A stretch of 64,000 nt of DNA from Sisyra terminalis (Eukaryota; Arthropoda; Insecta; Neuroptera; Sisyridae), in assembly GCA_958496175.1 (NCBI GenBank), contig OY292275.1, positions 6,386,001 to 6,450,000 of the forward strand. Direction: 5' to 3'. A model generated the notes under the pieces. The model had not been told where the DNA came from and ran no database searches. It was given only the letters and a program-made list of their open reading frames with translations. The first letter of the stretch is position 1. Every line of letters begins with the position of its first letter. Of the stretch, positions 49,701 to 62,300 are shown one piece after another. The position numbers and the translations under genes were made by a program.

Positions 49701-52700
49701 AATGGGTTTTTTGAACCTTTAAATTGCTGTTAAATTCCTCTTTTTAACAGGGATAGTTATAATAAATGAAATAAAAAAGTATTTACAATTGGCTTGACGT
49801 TATATGTATGATTTTTTTTTAGTTTCGAAGGTTGTACTACTAAAAACAGATATAAGAAATAATCATGGGAAATCTATTATTATGGTTTCTGATTAATTTT
49901 TTCATGAACAATTTTTGAACGGAAAGCAAATTAGTGTTTTCAACAATTTCTAAGAATGTGTTGCAGGTATGTCGACCATATTTTGGCTATTTACATTAGA
50001 ACAAAGAATTAGTCTCAGACTGCTTTCTAGATTTTCTAAATTCACGAAAATTTGGCGTAGAGTTCAACACGGAAACGGAAAAAAATGCATTTCAAAATTA
50101 GCAGAAGTGGGAAAGTATTATCGTTCTGCATTTATTGGAAACCAACACTGATTTATAGGTAGGTATGCCAGGGTATAAAGGAAAGGTATACGACAACTAA
50201 ATTAATTGATATTTTGTAGAATAACAAGGATAATTAAAGGCTGCGAGAAATATCATATCGAATAAATCTTATGAAAAATATCAGCATTGGAAAAATCCAG
50301 TATTGAACATTTATATGATCGAGATACGATACGTTAATGGAAGTAAAACTTCTGCTTGGGAATCCATAAATAAAATGCTACTGAAATTTTTTAAATACAT
50401 AAAAGAAAAAATAAGTTAGATACTATTTGGACTAGGAGACATTATTTTTGGACTTTGGAAGAAGTTTGATATTAAGTCTCCGACTGTAAAGGATCAACAA
50501 GAAAACGGAAATAAGACAAAATTATGAATTGAGGATTATTATGGACTTCCCTTGATTTGTTGAAGACTTTTACGTTGCAAAGTTTGAATTTTTTTTTACA
50601 TTAAGTTAATTCATTTAATAATAATTAGAATGAATTGATTGTGGAAAAGTTTTTGACGAAGATGTAATAAAACAATTAAAAAAAAGATTGGAATTCAAAC
50701 TATGCATAATCCAAAAAAACTTTTATAAAACAATTTTGCGATGAGGCTAGTAGTTTCGTTGATAAGTACAAAAATATTTAAACTGTAGAAAGGATTTTGG
50801 ATTAACATTGTGTAGAATTATTAAAAAAAAATATAAGTTACTTCTAGATCGTATATTCCTACATTTCATTGGAAACTCATTTTCTGTAGGTCATAAAATT
50901 GAGCAGGTTAAAACGGGAAAGAAGTTTTGAAAAATAATAAGGGTTAAATTTTTTCCGACACTAATTTTCATTTTCACTGTTTTTTTCCGACAATAATTAC
51001 AAATTCAGCTTTTGAACCTATTTGGCTTTAGTAACAACAAAGACTTTTCGGAACCGTAGCTTTTTATTAACAAGGATTTATTAGTTCTATGTAATTTCAA
51101 ATATTAATTTTCAACAAAAACACGATAAAATGTATTAACTTTTGAAGGTGCATTGAAGCGACTTTGCAATATAAATAAAATGATTCGATAAATGCATTTT
51201 GTTAGAAAATTACATTATTTGTTACCTCTTAGAAAAAAGTGCACATTTAATGTTGTCTAATGTAAATAGATAAAAAAAACAAGTTTCCTATTTGTAATGT
51301 AAAACAGCAAGGATATTGTGATTTAAGATTATTATTTATTTACAATCCTAGTTAATTATATTGATCGTATTGGATTCTTTAATTGTTCTTACAGGTAAAT
51401 TTTTTTTTTTTTTTTTTGAGTATAGCTATTTTATTTTCAGTTTAATGAAGGATATGATTAATGAGTGGAAGGAATATATTACCTTCATTTTATTTAAAAA
51501 TCGATTCTTCTGCAAAAACAAACTAAGAAACCTGATATTAATTATAATTTTGTATTGGCATTTAATAATATTTTCCGTTGAATTTACAAAAATAAAACTT
51601 AATTCTGATCTGAAATTTAATATAGATATCCATCATAATGATTTGATGTGAAAGTATTGAACAATATAATTTTATGATTCCTTTTTTTGTGAATTACATT
51701 GGAAAAACAACTTGGCACAAATATTAATGGGTACAAACGCAATAAATGTTAATTAATTTTTACGGGAGGCATTAGTTGATAAGTTTATAGAAAAAATACT
51801 TTTGGAGTAAAATAAAGTTTTTATTAAAAAATAAAAAAACGTTAAACGTAAAAGTTAGTACTTCTATAATGATGACAATTGTGGGAAAACATTCCTATGA
51901 ATAATTAGTTTTTTATTCCAACTTTAATCATTTAAGACCTAAGTTATGAGCAATTATTAATACTCAATTACCACAAAGAATCAATCAGCTAATTTCAGAA
52001 GAAAAAAACATTTTATTGCTTCCTACTTAACCATATTTTAATACATTAACATTTTCTATTAAAAATTTCAACAAATTTTTATATTGATATTTTTATATAA
52101 TTCAAAATTTTCATTTTGCTTACCAATGATTTTTTTAAAATTTATCTTGATTTTATATTAAGATATAGAAAAAACAAAGTATCTACTTAAATTTCAGGAA
52201 AATGGGAAGCCAGAAAATGGCAGGGAATTGGATCAGGGGAGAAGTTAGACAATTTAATAAAAAATCTAATTTTTTTTAATATTTTTCATAATATGATTAG
52301 CATTAAACTTGGAAAAGACGTATACGTCATCGTAAATAAATATATTTGTATAAATATATTAATAAATATATTTTGTAAAGGACTTGCACATAGAATGATA
52401 AATTCAATAGACTTTGGATGAAAAATCACAACATTACTTAAATTTATTTCATCAAATTGATAAAAATCACTAATCGAGAAGAGTTTTATAAGTAAGGCCA
52501 GGAAAAGAAGTGAATTTTGATTGGAAAATATTCTGGGATTTTGTATTGAAGAAAAATTTGGACTCTCCGAAGAATGTCTATTCTTGCAAATATTTTTCAA
52601 ATTTAAACTGTATGTTAATTCTTGATAATCATGGAACTGTTTTATAATGGTAATCTAATAGATTATAGTTTCACACTTCATTTCATTTAATATCTTAATT

Positions 52701-54149
52701 GAAAAAACAATTAGAATTCTAACTTTTTTCATGGAGAAAAGAAACCATTATATATTTTAATTAAAGAAAAATTCGGCCTTAATAGCTTCAGGTATCAAAG
52801 CCTGTTTCATTATGAATTTATTGAATACTTTGTAAAAGTTTTGGTATTCCATTAATAATAATAATTGCTAATCTATCGTTTAATTTTTTATATTAGCTCT
52901 TATTTCTTTTAAATCTAAATATGTACCCAAACTGTAATATTTTATATTGGTTACAAAAGAAAGAAATCCAAATTTCATATATCTAATATTTATTAGCTAA
53001 ATGGCTACAATTTTTAATACCTTTTTTCTTTTAACCATGGAACTCTGAAATGTACTCATTGCTTTGCTACGCAAATCCAAATAACCAAGTAGCAAATTCA
53101 ACCCTCATGGTTTATCCTTTAAAACTTTAACTGTAACATTTAAATTACAATGACAATCAATTAGTTAGGGTCCAAAGACGTTGTGAGGATTTCTTTAAAT
53201 AGCGAATAAATATCGTTTTCTTGTAACTAATCTTTTTTGACCTTACTTAGGTGTATGTTGTCTCTTAAACGGAAATGAATAATTATATCAAATTGAAAAA
53301 AGCCGGTTGGTGATTAAAAAAAATCCAGGAATTATTAAAACATTATTATCCTCATTATTTTCGATACCTTATTTACCACGCATTAAAACAATTTCTCGTT
53401 ATTATCTTTGAATAATAAAATAACGATATTATTATTTGAGGAAGATAATTGTTATAAATACTTACATTTTTGTGGAAAATTTGACTATTAATAAAGTTGC
53501 TGAATGTAGATTTTCATTGTCACAAGTTTATAAAATCCCATTAACACTAACAATAGCAGAGCACTCCAACGATTTATTTCTCTGGAAATATGACTGAATA
53601 ATTACTTTTTTTTTCCTTCACAATGTATACAATTTTTGAATTAAATTTATTGAGCGATTGCCTTGCTTCTCACTTTTCGTGCCACACATTATAGCGTTTT
53701 GAAATATTTAAATATTGTGGTCAATGCTGACGCATGGATTTATCCATTGGATTGTTTGTTTTTTCTGACTAAAATAATAATCGACATATATTGAAATAAT
53801 TTCGATAGTCTGAGATTGATTTTAAGTTATATAATTTAGCACAAAAGTGTTTAAAACAACAAATACTTTTTGGAGAAAGCGAAATATTCCAAAAAAATTA
53901 TTACTATTACGAACTCCCAAACATACTTTCGGAAGGGGGGCGCGAATGGTTTTTGTTGTATTTTTTTCGCCAGTTTCTTGAATTGTAACAGAATTAATGT
54001 AATTTCGTTAGACTTTTGATTTTATGTTTTGGAACAATTTACTTCACATTTAGCAATAGCAATGAAATCGAAAGAGCTACGCTCTACTTCGTATTTTTCT
54101 TGCAATTAAAACCTTTATGTCCAAATCAGTGCGAGCATCAGTGTTGCAA
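46788..54149. other. Gene-poor AT-rich stretch
   Basis: About 7.4 kb with no confident gene. It holds one exon-like piece at 47657-47789 (listed separately), a perfect small dyad GGAGCTC-TT-GAGCTCC near 49508, a T run at 51396-51418 and short open frames without family signatures (48943, 49969, 51361 on plus; 52286 on minus). Confidence 0.4.
47657..47789 (+). other. Exon-like piece ending in a stop codon
   Basis: A pyrimidine-rich tract ending in ATTTCAG (to 47654 or so) is followed by an open frame GQDLPLDGYRWYNNEKFLAH, then FGHMASIIRDSKIVSN, stopping with TAA. A possible AATAAA follows about 70 bp later. Composition is protein-like and less AT-rich than its surroundings. The YRWYNNE word recalls heme-peroxidase domains only weakly. 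No upstream partner exon was found. Confidence 0.28.
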
Positions 54150-54680
54150 GACAATCAGCAATTCATAAATATTCCAAGAAAGTTTTACCCGGAAAAAGAC
54201 CACTCCACTAAAATGTTGCACATAAAAACCGTAAAATCATGCTGAATTGATGAAACCGAGATAACTAAACGCTAAAACACAGAAATTCACTTCATCGACT
54301 GGTCGCTCACCTTTGGTGAGATAATAAAGTCATTCTTTGTTACAATTAGACCAAGAATTTAAGTTAATTTGGCCGAAATAGTCTAATTTTCTAGTGTATA
54401 ACTAGAGTTCTTCGAATGAACTAAACTCGCGGAATGTGGTTTAGATACGATTGGATTTAAAATCGGTCTGAGATGAACCACAAACCACACATACCCATTT
54501 ATTATGGAAAGATCTTGGTGGCATTAAAAACAGGTGAGTTCCACCGCCACAGCTACAATTTCCATCTCCCCGTTAGTTTGGCCATCGGTATGATATCGAT
54601 ATTGGCGTCAACGTCATCATCATCACCATCAACATCATCAACCATCGTTCACCAGTTCCTTCAGCATCAAAGTATTTAAC
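54150..54680 (+). other. Less AT-rich island with a candidate first exon
   Basis: Sequence from about 54150 is noticeably richer in C and G than the surrounding desert. An ATG at 54473 opens NHKPHIPIYYGKILVALKT and meets a strong donor ACAG|GTGAGT at about 54531. On the other strand AAAG|GTGAGC occurs near 54309-54318. This could be a promoter with a first exon of a gene whose other exons lie far away; no downstream exon was recognised. Confidence 0.3.
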
Positions 54681-56387
54681 AATTTCCAACAATCGTCCAA
54701 AAGAAAGGCAAAGAAGTGTTATAGAGCTCAAACCCAATTAATTTAAAAAAAAGAACTATATTTTTTAATAAAAAGCATTTACTTAATATCAAAATAATTA
54801 TTCTGTGTAGCAATAAAGTAATATAAGATTATGTAAAACGATAATTATCTATTTTACAGCTCTGATTCGTTCGGAGAGATTTTTATATATTTATTTAAAT
54901 ATTTTCCGTTCTGGTGGAAAACTAATTATTGGAATATAATTATGAATTTATGATTGCATAATGAACTCTGTTTATTATAATAATAATTCTCAATCGTAGA
55001 AAATTTATACTCAAATATTTATAATAAAATAAAATTATTAAGTCAATACTTTATCAAAAATTTTGGTCAAAGTGAAGAGTTCTTTTCTGTGTTTTGAACG
55101 TTACAAATTGAAATTTAAAGCTATCCCTAAAAAAGCTTCTTTACTTTTTCCGAAGAGTTCATTATATAGAACATAGAAAACTTTAAAATTAACTGTTTTC
55201 TGGGTTTAAGATACAGTTTTCTAATTACGAGATTTTTCTTGTTTAATGTAATCTTCGAGGAAGTGAAACTTTAGTCTTTTGCGTATATTCTTGATATGGA
55301 TTTAATTTTTTTTTGTTTTTGATATTCTTATGATTTTTGACTTTCATATTCTCAAAAGTTATTCCAAATAATAACCAAAAGGTGCAACATTATTTGTCTT
55401 GTGATTTACATGAGTAGATAATTTGAATAAATGGCGAAAAGTGGAATTGAATGCAAATGTTAAGTAAATAAGTAAAGTGATTAAGGTGAGTGAAATAGTT
55501 AAGCAAGTAATTAAATCAAATAATTCGAATATCGGGTGACATAGCCGAATAAATTAGTCAACTGAATTAATCCCTTAAATGAGTCGATTGTTGATTGACT
55601 TTAGTATATGAAATGGAATGTTGTTAAGATTAATCTTATAGAATTTATTTATTTGGAAATTTTGTAGTCCAGTATTTTGAATAGCTTTCAGGGCACGCAC
55701 CTAATCTGCCTCACTTTTGATGAAGTAATTATTCTAATCCGATAATTGATATAAAAAATTAATCTTGAGTTCACGCTATTATCTTTACATAAATACTTTG
55801 AATTTGCCTATATAAACAGATATGTATATATCATTAACCATTTTTTTTTTGTCATGAAAAATCCCTTCGATTTAATGAACTAAAAGATAGTTTGAGAATG
55901 GCTTTTGCAACCACTTGGTATTTTAATTGCCTAATAAATTCGGTTGATTTTTATTTTAAATTTCTCTTATAGTAAATTATGGAGGTTCTAAAGTTGATGC
56001 AGAAACAGTACCAACTTACCCAACTTTATATTGGTCACTTTAGATGGATTTTCCATAGAATCATCAAACCTTAAGAAATTCATTAATATTTTTTTTAAGT
56101 TCTGAAATTGCTTTATAAAAAATAGTTTCCTGTCTAGCTTTTTATATCTCATGAAAAATATTGCAATATTATATAATTGTTTCGATTTGTTGATTCACAT
56201 ATTGCGAAAAGCACATAATTCTGAAAAATAATTTGCATGGGAAATCAAGAACAATGCAAAATCGTAAGAAAAATTAGGTAGACAAATAATAAAAGATATA
56301 TTTTTTTCAGACAAACAGTTACATAATAAACCAAAAAGAATTCATTTTATGCATACATAATAAATAAATAAACCCCATATATAAGTT
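54681..56387. other. AT-rich spacer left of RRN3
   Basis: About 1.7 kb with no exon or repeat recognised; the last 200 bp should contain the RRN3 3' UTR. Confidence 0.4.
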
Positions 56388-58534
56388 TCAAAACTTAAAT
56401 CCAGGGGATGTGCTATATGAGAACATATCCAAATTTGCTTTTTTCGTGGGCGATGCATTGAATGATTGATCGGCCAAAAAATCGTCTTCATCATCCACAT
56501 CCGTCCGCGGTCGTTTAACAGATTTGGGTGAAATAATATTGGATTGCTGATACTGCGAATAAATGGGATTTATCTTCGATCCTGATCGCACCAACAAGTA
56601 AGGATCGAACGGGAAAAATGCTTCTACTTGAAAATTGATCGTCGAAAACTGTCCGTATTTATCTCGATAAATTTGTGGTATTGTATTTCTCGCATTATGT
56701 TCCATAATTGAATAACAATAAGCTAATTGATAGGTTCGAGTTACAGCCGCGAAATTTTGCACAACCGGTGGAGAACAAGCACCTAAAGGATTTAGTCGAC
56801 ATGTTACTATTTTGGTGAGATTTAAATTTTGAAGGAACACTAAATCTGAAAAAGATATTTTATTAATACAAATTAGCATTGATTTTTTTTTGGTTGTATA
56901 CTTTTCTTAGATTCAATTAAACTGGAGTGCTTGAAAGCAATTAAATAAAACAGTCCTTGACAAATGCTGTAAAATAAGCTATGGACTCGAACGTCTAAGT
57001 TTACCGGTCCACTATCGTGATTTTTTATATAGTTGTGAATCCAATTGGCCATTATGTTGATACGTTCTTTTAGCGTACTAAAAAGGAAAAAAAAATGTTA
57101 ATTGAAAGTTTATAATGAAATTAAGTTTGAATTTACTCGTTAGAAATATAAGATGCTCTAGCTAGGAAACTGCTCAAATAAGCTACGGCGGCTTGTCGAT
57201 GAATGGTTGGAATATTCATATTGACAGTTTTGTTCCATAAATTGGCAATAAATGTTTCAGCTAGTTTAGGTTTGAAGCTGCATAGGTAGAACATAATGAA
57301 TTGGACGTGGTGTGTGGCGTGTGTAATTAGAATATATGAATCGAATAAATTAATTATGTCCAAATATAAAACTTTAGTCTTTTCCCAATTGATTCCTTCT
57401 GAATCGAAACACTCTACTTTCAAATATCCTAATATTTTGTTAAGACAAATGTCGAGGGTGTCAGCGATTGGGTGTCGCATTGATTTTTTGGCAGGTTTAT
57501 TGATATCACTGTCTTGTTCTTTTTCCATTTCAAACATATCCACGTCCATTTCGTTTTCGATGTCATCGTTTTCGGCTTCCTCGATTTCTTGGCGAGATGC
57601 ATTGGAGTCCAAAACTATAAGGCTGAAATTCGTAGTAAATTAGTATTGAAAGGTCTTTGTGATCGAATCAAGGAACTTTAAAGTTTTTAGAGGAAACTAC
57701 GTACTTTTTTATAATGAGGACAAAAATTTCCAAACGATATTTAGGCTGATAGTCCAATATCCATAATAAATTATGTAAGTAGACTTCGTGATGGAATGCT
57801 GGTTTTTTGTAATAAGGGTACATCGCCGCTACTGTCTCCAGCAGAAGTTCATTACACATGGGAATGATTTTTAATAAGACGTGAATCATGTAATGAACAT
57901 TAACATATTTATTGTATTCCTCATCGCTTATAACTCCGTCCGTCCATTCAACTGAATCTTTAGCTGTTGACAAAAATTTTATGAAAGAAAAGTTGAATGT
58001 ATAAGTTAATTATATAATATTAACCTGGAACAAAACTTGCGACTAAGTTGCCAATGGCGTATTTGGCAAAATAATTATGGGCCGAGAGCAAATTGAAGAC
58101 AAATGTTTGGTATGTTTTTACTACAGACTTTGGACGATGGGTCCATTTCAATTTTAGCAAAGCTTCGACGAAAAGTGCCACTTTTTCATCCAACAAGGAT
58201 ATGAAATTTTTAATTTCTTCCAAAAGGTATAGTAGATCTTCGTCCTAAAACATTCACATATTGTATAAGCAAACCAATGTTGTTCTAATAGTAATGGTAC
58301 CGATATTTCATTGTCTCTAATCAGATGAATTAAATCATTGTAAGCCTTAACATCTGTTTTATTGATAAAATCCTGCAAGGTTTTCAAAATTTTGTCCGAT
58401 TGCACAAGTAGTTGAAACCGCACACGTGTTGGAGTCCTTCCATTACTATCATGTCTACTAAATGACTTATTTACTTTGAGTATTGATGGTGGTGACAACA
58501 CTTTTGTCGGAGTCGATTCCGATATCACAGACAT
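56388..58534 (-). CDS. RRN3: RRN3 / TIF-IA, RNA polymerase I initiation factor
   Basis: Factor that binds RNA polymerase I and brings it to rDNA promoters, a growth-controlled step in the nucleolus. Minus-strand exons are 58534-58301, 58244-58025, 57963-57705, 57622-57137, 57077-56902 and 56845-56388, encoding 610 residues (human 651). Matches to the family: LLKLKW...VVKTYQTFVFNLLSAHNYF, AFHHEVYLHNLLWILDYQPK, the hallmark LDSNASRQEIEEAE, an acidic insert, ATHHVQFIMFYLCSFKP, RQAAVAYLSSFLARASYI, LNPLGACSPPVVQNFAAVT, and AFFPFDPYLLVRS near the end, then an acidic DVDDEDDFLAD. The protein is a HEAT-repeat solenoid throughout. The exon 1 donor is a weak GTACCA, chosen because the longer frame runs through a clear TTTTAG acceptor. 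All joins keep frame. The ATG at 58534 opens a serine-rich N-terminus. Confidence 0.95.
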
Positions 58535-59364
58535 TTTAAATAATATTTAATTAAATCACATAAATTAATATTTTTCTAATATTTTACACTAGTTTTTGAG
58601 AGGTTAAATAACTTAAGAGCAATTTACGTGCTACGTAGTAGACACTTATAACTTCAACAGCAAAGTTTTATTAAACTTTCACAATAAGTCTACATTCTTT
58701 ACAAGAATCACATTGTAATATATCTTTACTTTTCGTATGTTTTAATTGATATTTCATATTATTCCACCACGTTTTTGGTGAGCACATGCTAAATTTCTAC
58801 CGCCATTGTTAAAGGAAGGAACGTACACGAATTCCAACGATAGCGGACGAATGACATTGCACGATATGCGGTCTAGTTGCCTTTTTTTGAAAATCATTTG
58901 TATCGTAGTAAAAAAATATTGTGTTATTTAATAAAAGGATACATCGATTTTTTTAACTATTTGAAAGATCTTCAATTCGTCTATGTATCTGACAGAAAAA
59001 AATATAATGAACCATGCTAATATTTAAACTTTCAATTTTTGTTTGGAAAATAACAAAATTCAACTTACTCAATCATTAAAATCAATGTAACCAATGTAAT
59101 AAAATGGTTTATCTTTCTGCTAAGAGTACACAAGATCCACCAAAGATGGCAAAGAAGTTCATGTGGTTCATTGTTCAAATTTTCATATTTTCTTAAAATA
59201 TTTATTTGAAACACATTTTTTTAAGAAAAAAAAAATATTTGGGATCAAAGATTGCAAATCTCGTCACTAGGAATTCTCTTTTGATACAATTTTAATGTCG
59301 AATAAATCTTAATTTAAAATTCTACCAATGTATCAACCGTTATAAAATCAATTGTACGCTTGAC
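58535..59364. other. RRN3 upstream region to satellite border
   Basis: About 830 bp. The RRN3 promoter should lie in the first 350 bp; the stretch at about 58770-58880 is less AT-rich. No coding exon recognised before the satellite begins. Confidence 0.45.
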
Positions 59365-62300
59365 ATCCTTAAATTTCCATTTCAATTTCCCAAGGATTTA
59401 GCCACTAAATGCAATATATTTTTACACAAATACATTGAAAACGGTTCAATCAACGCTATTCTGTTGATTTGTAGTGAAAACAACCATCCCTTTTATCCTT
59501 TTCTTGCAATTGAAAATAGTTCTTTTGGGAACTATGAAACGATATTGTGCCTGTCCTTTTGCACACAGGACGATAATTTTTTTAAAGTTGTACTCACATA
59601 AGGGCCTTGTTTCTTAATGCCTTTTCAAAAATAGTCCTTATAAGGGAATCTGACCCCCTAAAAATGACCGATATCAGGGTAAATTTGTCGTATGCAATTT
59701 TACATCCTTGACTTTCCGTTTTAATTTACCAAGGATACAGCCACTACATGCCTTATATTTTTATTTAGATTTATTGAGGACGATTCAATTCACAATATTC
59801 AATTGATTTGGTGTGCAAAAACAATCCTTTATATCCTTTTCATGCCCTTGAAAATAGTCCATTTTGGAACTTTGAAACGATATTGTGACTGTCCTTTGGC
59901 ACACAGGACGAAATTTTTTTCACAGTTGTACTCACATAAGGGCCTTGTTTCGTAATGCGTTTTCAATAATAGTCCTTATAAGGGAATCTGACCCCCTAAA
60001 AATGACCGATTTCAGAGTAAATTTGCCGTATGCAATTTTACATCCTTAACTTTCCGCTTTAATTTCCCAAGGATTCAGCCACTACATGCCTTATATTTTT
60101 ATTTAGATTTATTGAGGACGATTCAATTAACAATATTCAATTGATTTGGTGTGCAAAAACAATCCTTTATATCCTCTTCATGCCCTTGAAAATAGTCCTT
60201 TTTGGAACTTTGAAACGATATTGTGACTGTCCTTTGGCACACAGGACGAAAATTTTTTCACAGTTGTACTGACATAAGGTCCTTGTTTCATAATGCGTTT
60301 TCAAAAATAGTCCTTATGAGGGAATCTGACCCCTAAAAAATGACCGATTTCAGGGTAAATTTGCCGTATGCAATTTTACATCCTTAACTTTCCGTTTTAA
60401 TTTACCAAGGATAGGGCTACTCCATGCACTATATTTTTATTTAGTTTTATTAAGGACAATTCTATTAACAATATTCAATTGATTTGGTGTGAAAAAAACA
60501 ATCCTTTATATCCTTTTCATGCCCTTGAAAATAGTCCTTTTTGGAACTTTGAAACGATATTGTGCCTGTCCTTTTGCACACAGGACGAAAATTTTTTCAC
60601 AGTTGTACTCACATAATGACCTTGTTTCATAATGCGTTTTCAAAAATAGTCCTTATAAGGGAATCTGATCCCCTAAAAATGACCGATATCAGGGTAAATT
60701 TGCCGTATGCAATTTTACATCCTTAACTTTCCGTTTTAATTTACCAAGGATACAGCCACTACATGCCTTATATTTTTATATAGTTTTATTGAAGACGATT
60801 CAATTAACAATATTCAATTGATTTGGTGTGAAAAAAACAATCCTTTATATCCTTTTCATGCCCTTGAAAATAGTTCTTTTGGGAACTTTGAAACGATATT
60901 GTGCCTGTCCTTTTGCACACAGGACGAAAATTTTTTCACAGTTGTACTCACATAATGACCTTGTTTCATAATGCGTTTTCAAAAATAGTCCTTATAAGGG
61001 AATCTGATCCCCTAAAAATGACCGATATCAGGGTAAATTTGCCGTATGCAATTTTACATCCTTAACTTTCCGTTTTAATTTACCAAGGATACAGCCACTA
61101 CATGCCTTATATTTTTATATAGTTTTATTGAGGACGATTCAATTAACAATATTCAATTGATTTGGTGTGAAAAAAACAATCCTTTATATCCTTTTCATGC
61201 CCTTGAAAATAGTCCTTTTTGGAACTTTGAAACGATATTGTGCCTGTCCTTTTGCCCACAGGACGAAAATTTTTTCACAGTTGTTCTGACATAAGGGCCT
61301 TGTTTCATAATGCGTTTTCAAAAATAGTCCTTATAAGGGAATCTGACCCCCTAAAAATGACCGATATCAGGGTAAATTTGCCGTATGCAATTTTACATCC
61401 TTAACTTTCCGTTTTAATTTACCAAGGATACAGCCACTACATGCCTTATATTTTTATATAGTTTTATTGAGGACGATTCAATTAACAATATTCAATTGAT
61501 TTGGTGTGAAAAAAACAATCCTTTATATCCTTTTCATGCCCTTGAAAATAGTCCTTTTTGGAACTTTGAAACGATATTGTGCCTGTCCTTTTGCACACAG
61601 GACGAAAATTTTTTCACAGTTGTACTGACATAAGGGCCTTGTTTCATAATTCGTTTTCAAAAATAGTCCTTATAAGGGAATCTGACCCCCTAAAAATGAC
61701 CGATATCATGGTAAATTTGCCGTATGCAATTTTACATCCTTAACTTTCCGTTTTAATTTACCAAGGATACAGCCACTACATGCCTTATATTTTTATATAG
61801 TTTTATTGAGGACGATTCAATTAACAATATTCAATTGATTTGGTGTGAAAAAAACAATTCGTTATATCCTTTTCTTGCACTTTAAAATAGTCCTTTTTGG
61901 AACTTTGAAACGATATTGTGCCTGTCCTTTTGCACACAGGACGAAAATTTTTTCACAGTTGTACTCACATAATGGCCTTGTTTCATAATGCGTTTTCAAA
62001 AATAGTCCTTATAAGGGAATCTGACCCCCTAAAAATGACCGATATCATGGTAAATTTGCCATATGCAATTTTACATCGTTAACTTTCCGTTTTAATTTAC
62101 CAAGGATACAGCCACTACATGCCTTATATTTTTATATAGTTTTATTGAAGACGATTCAATTAACAATATTCAATTGATTTGGTGTGAAAAAAACAATCCT
62201 TTATAACCTTTTCTTGCACTTTAAAATTGCCCTTTTTGGAACTTTGAAACGATATTGTGCCTGTCCTTTTGCACACAGGACGAAAATTTTTTCACAGTTG

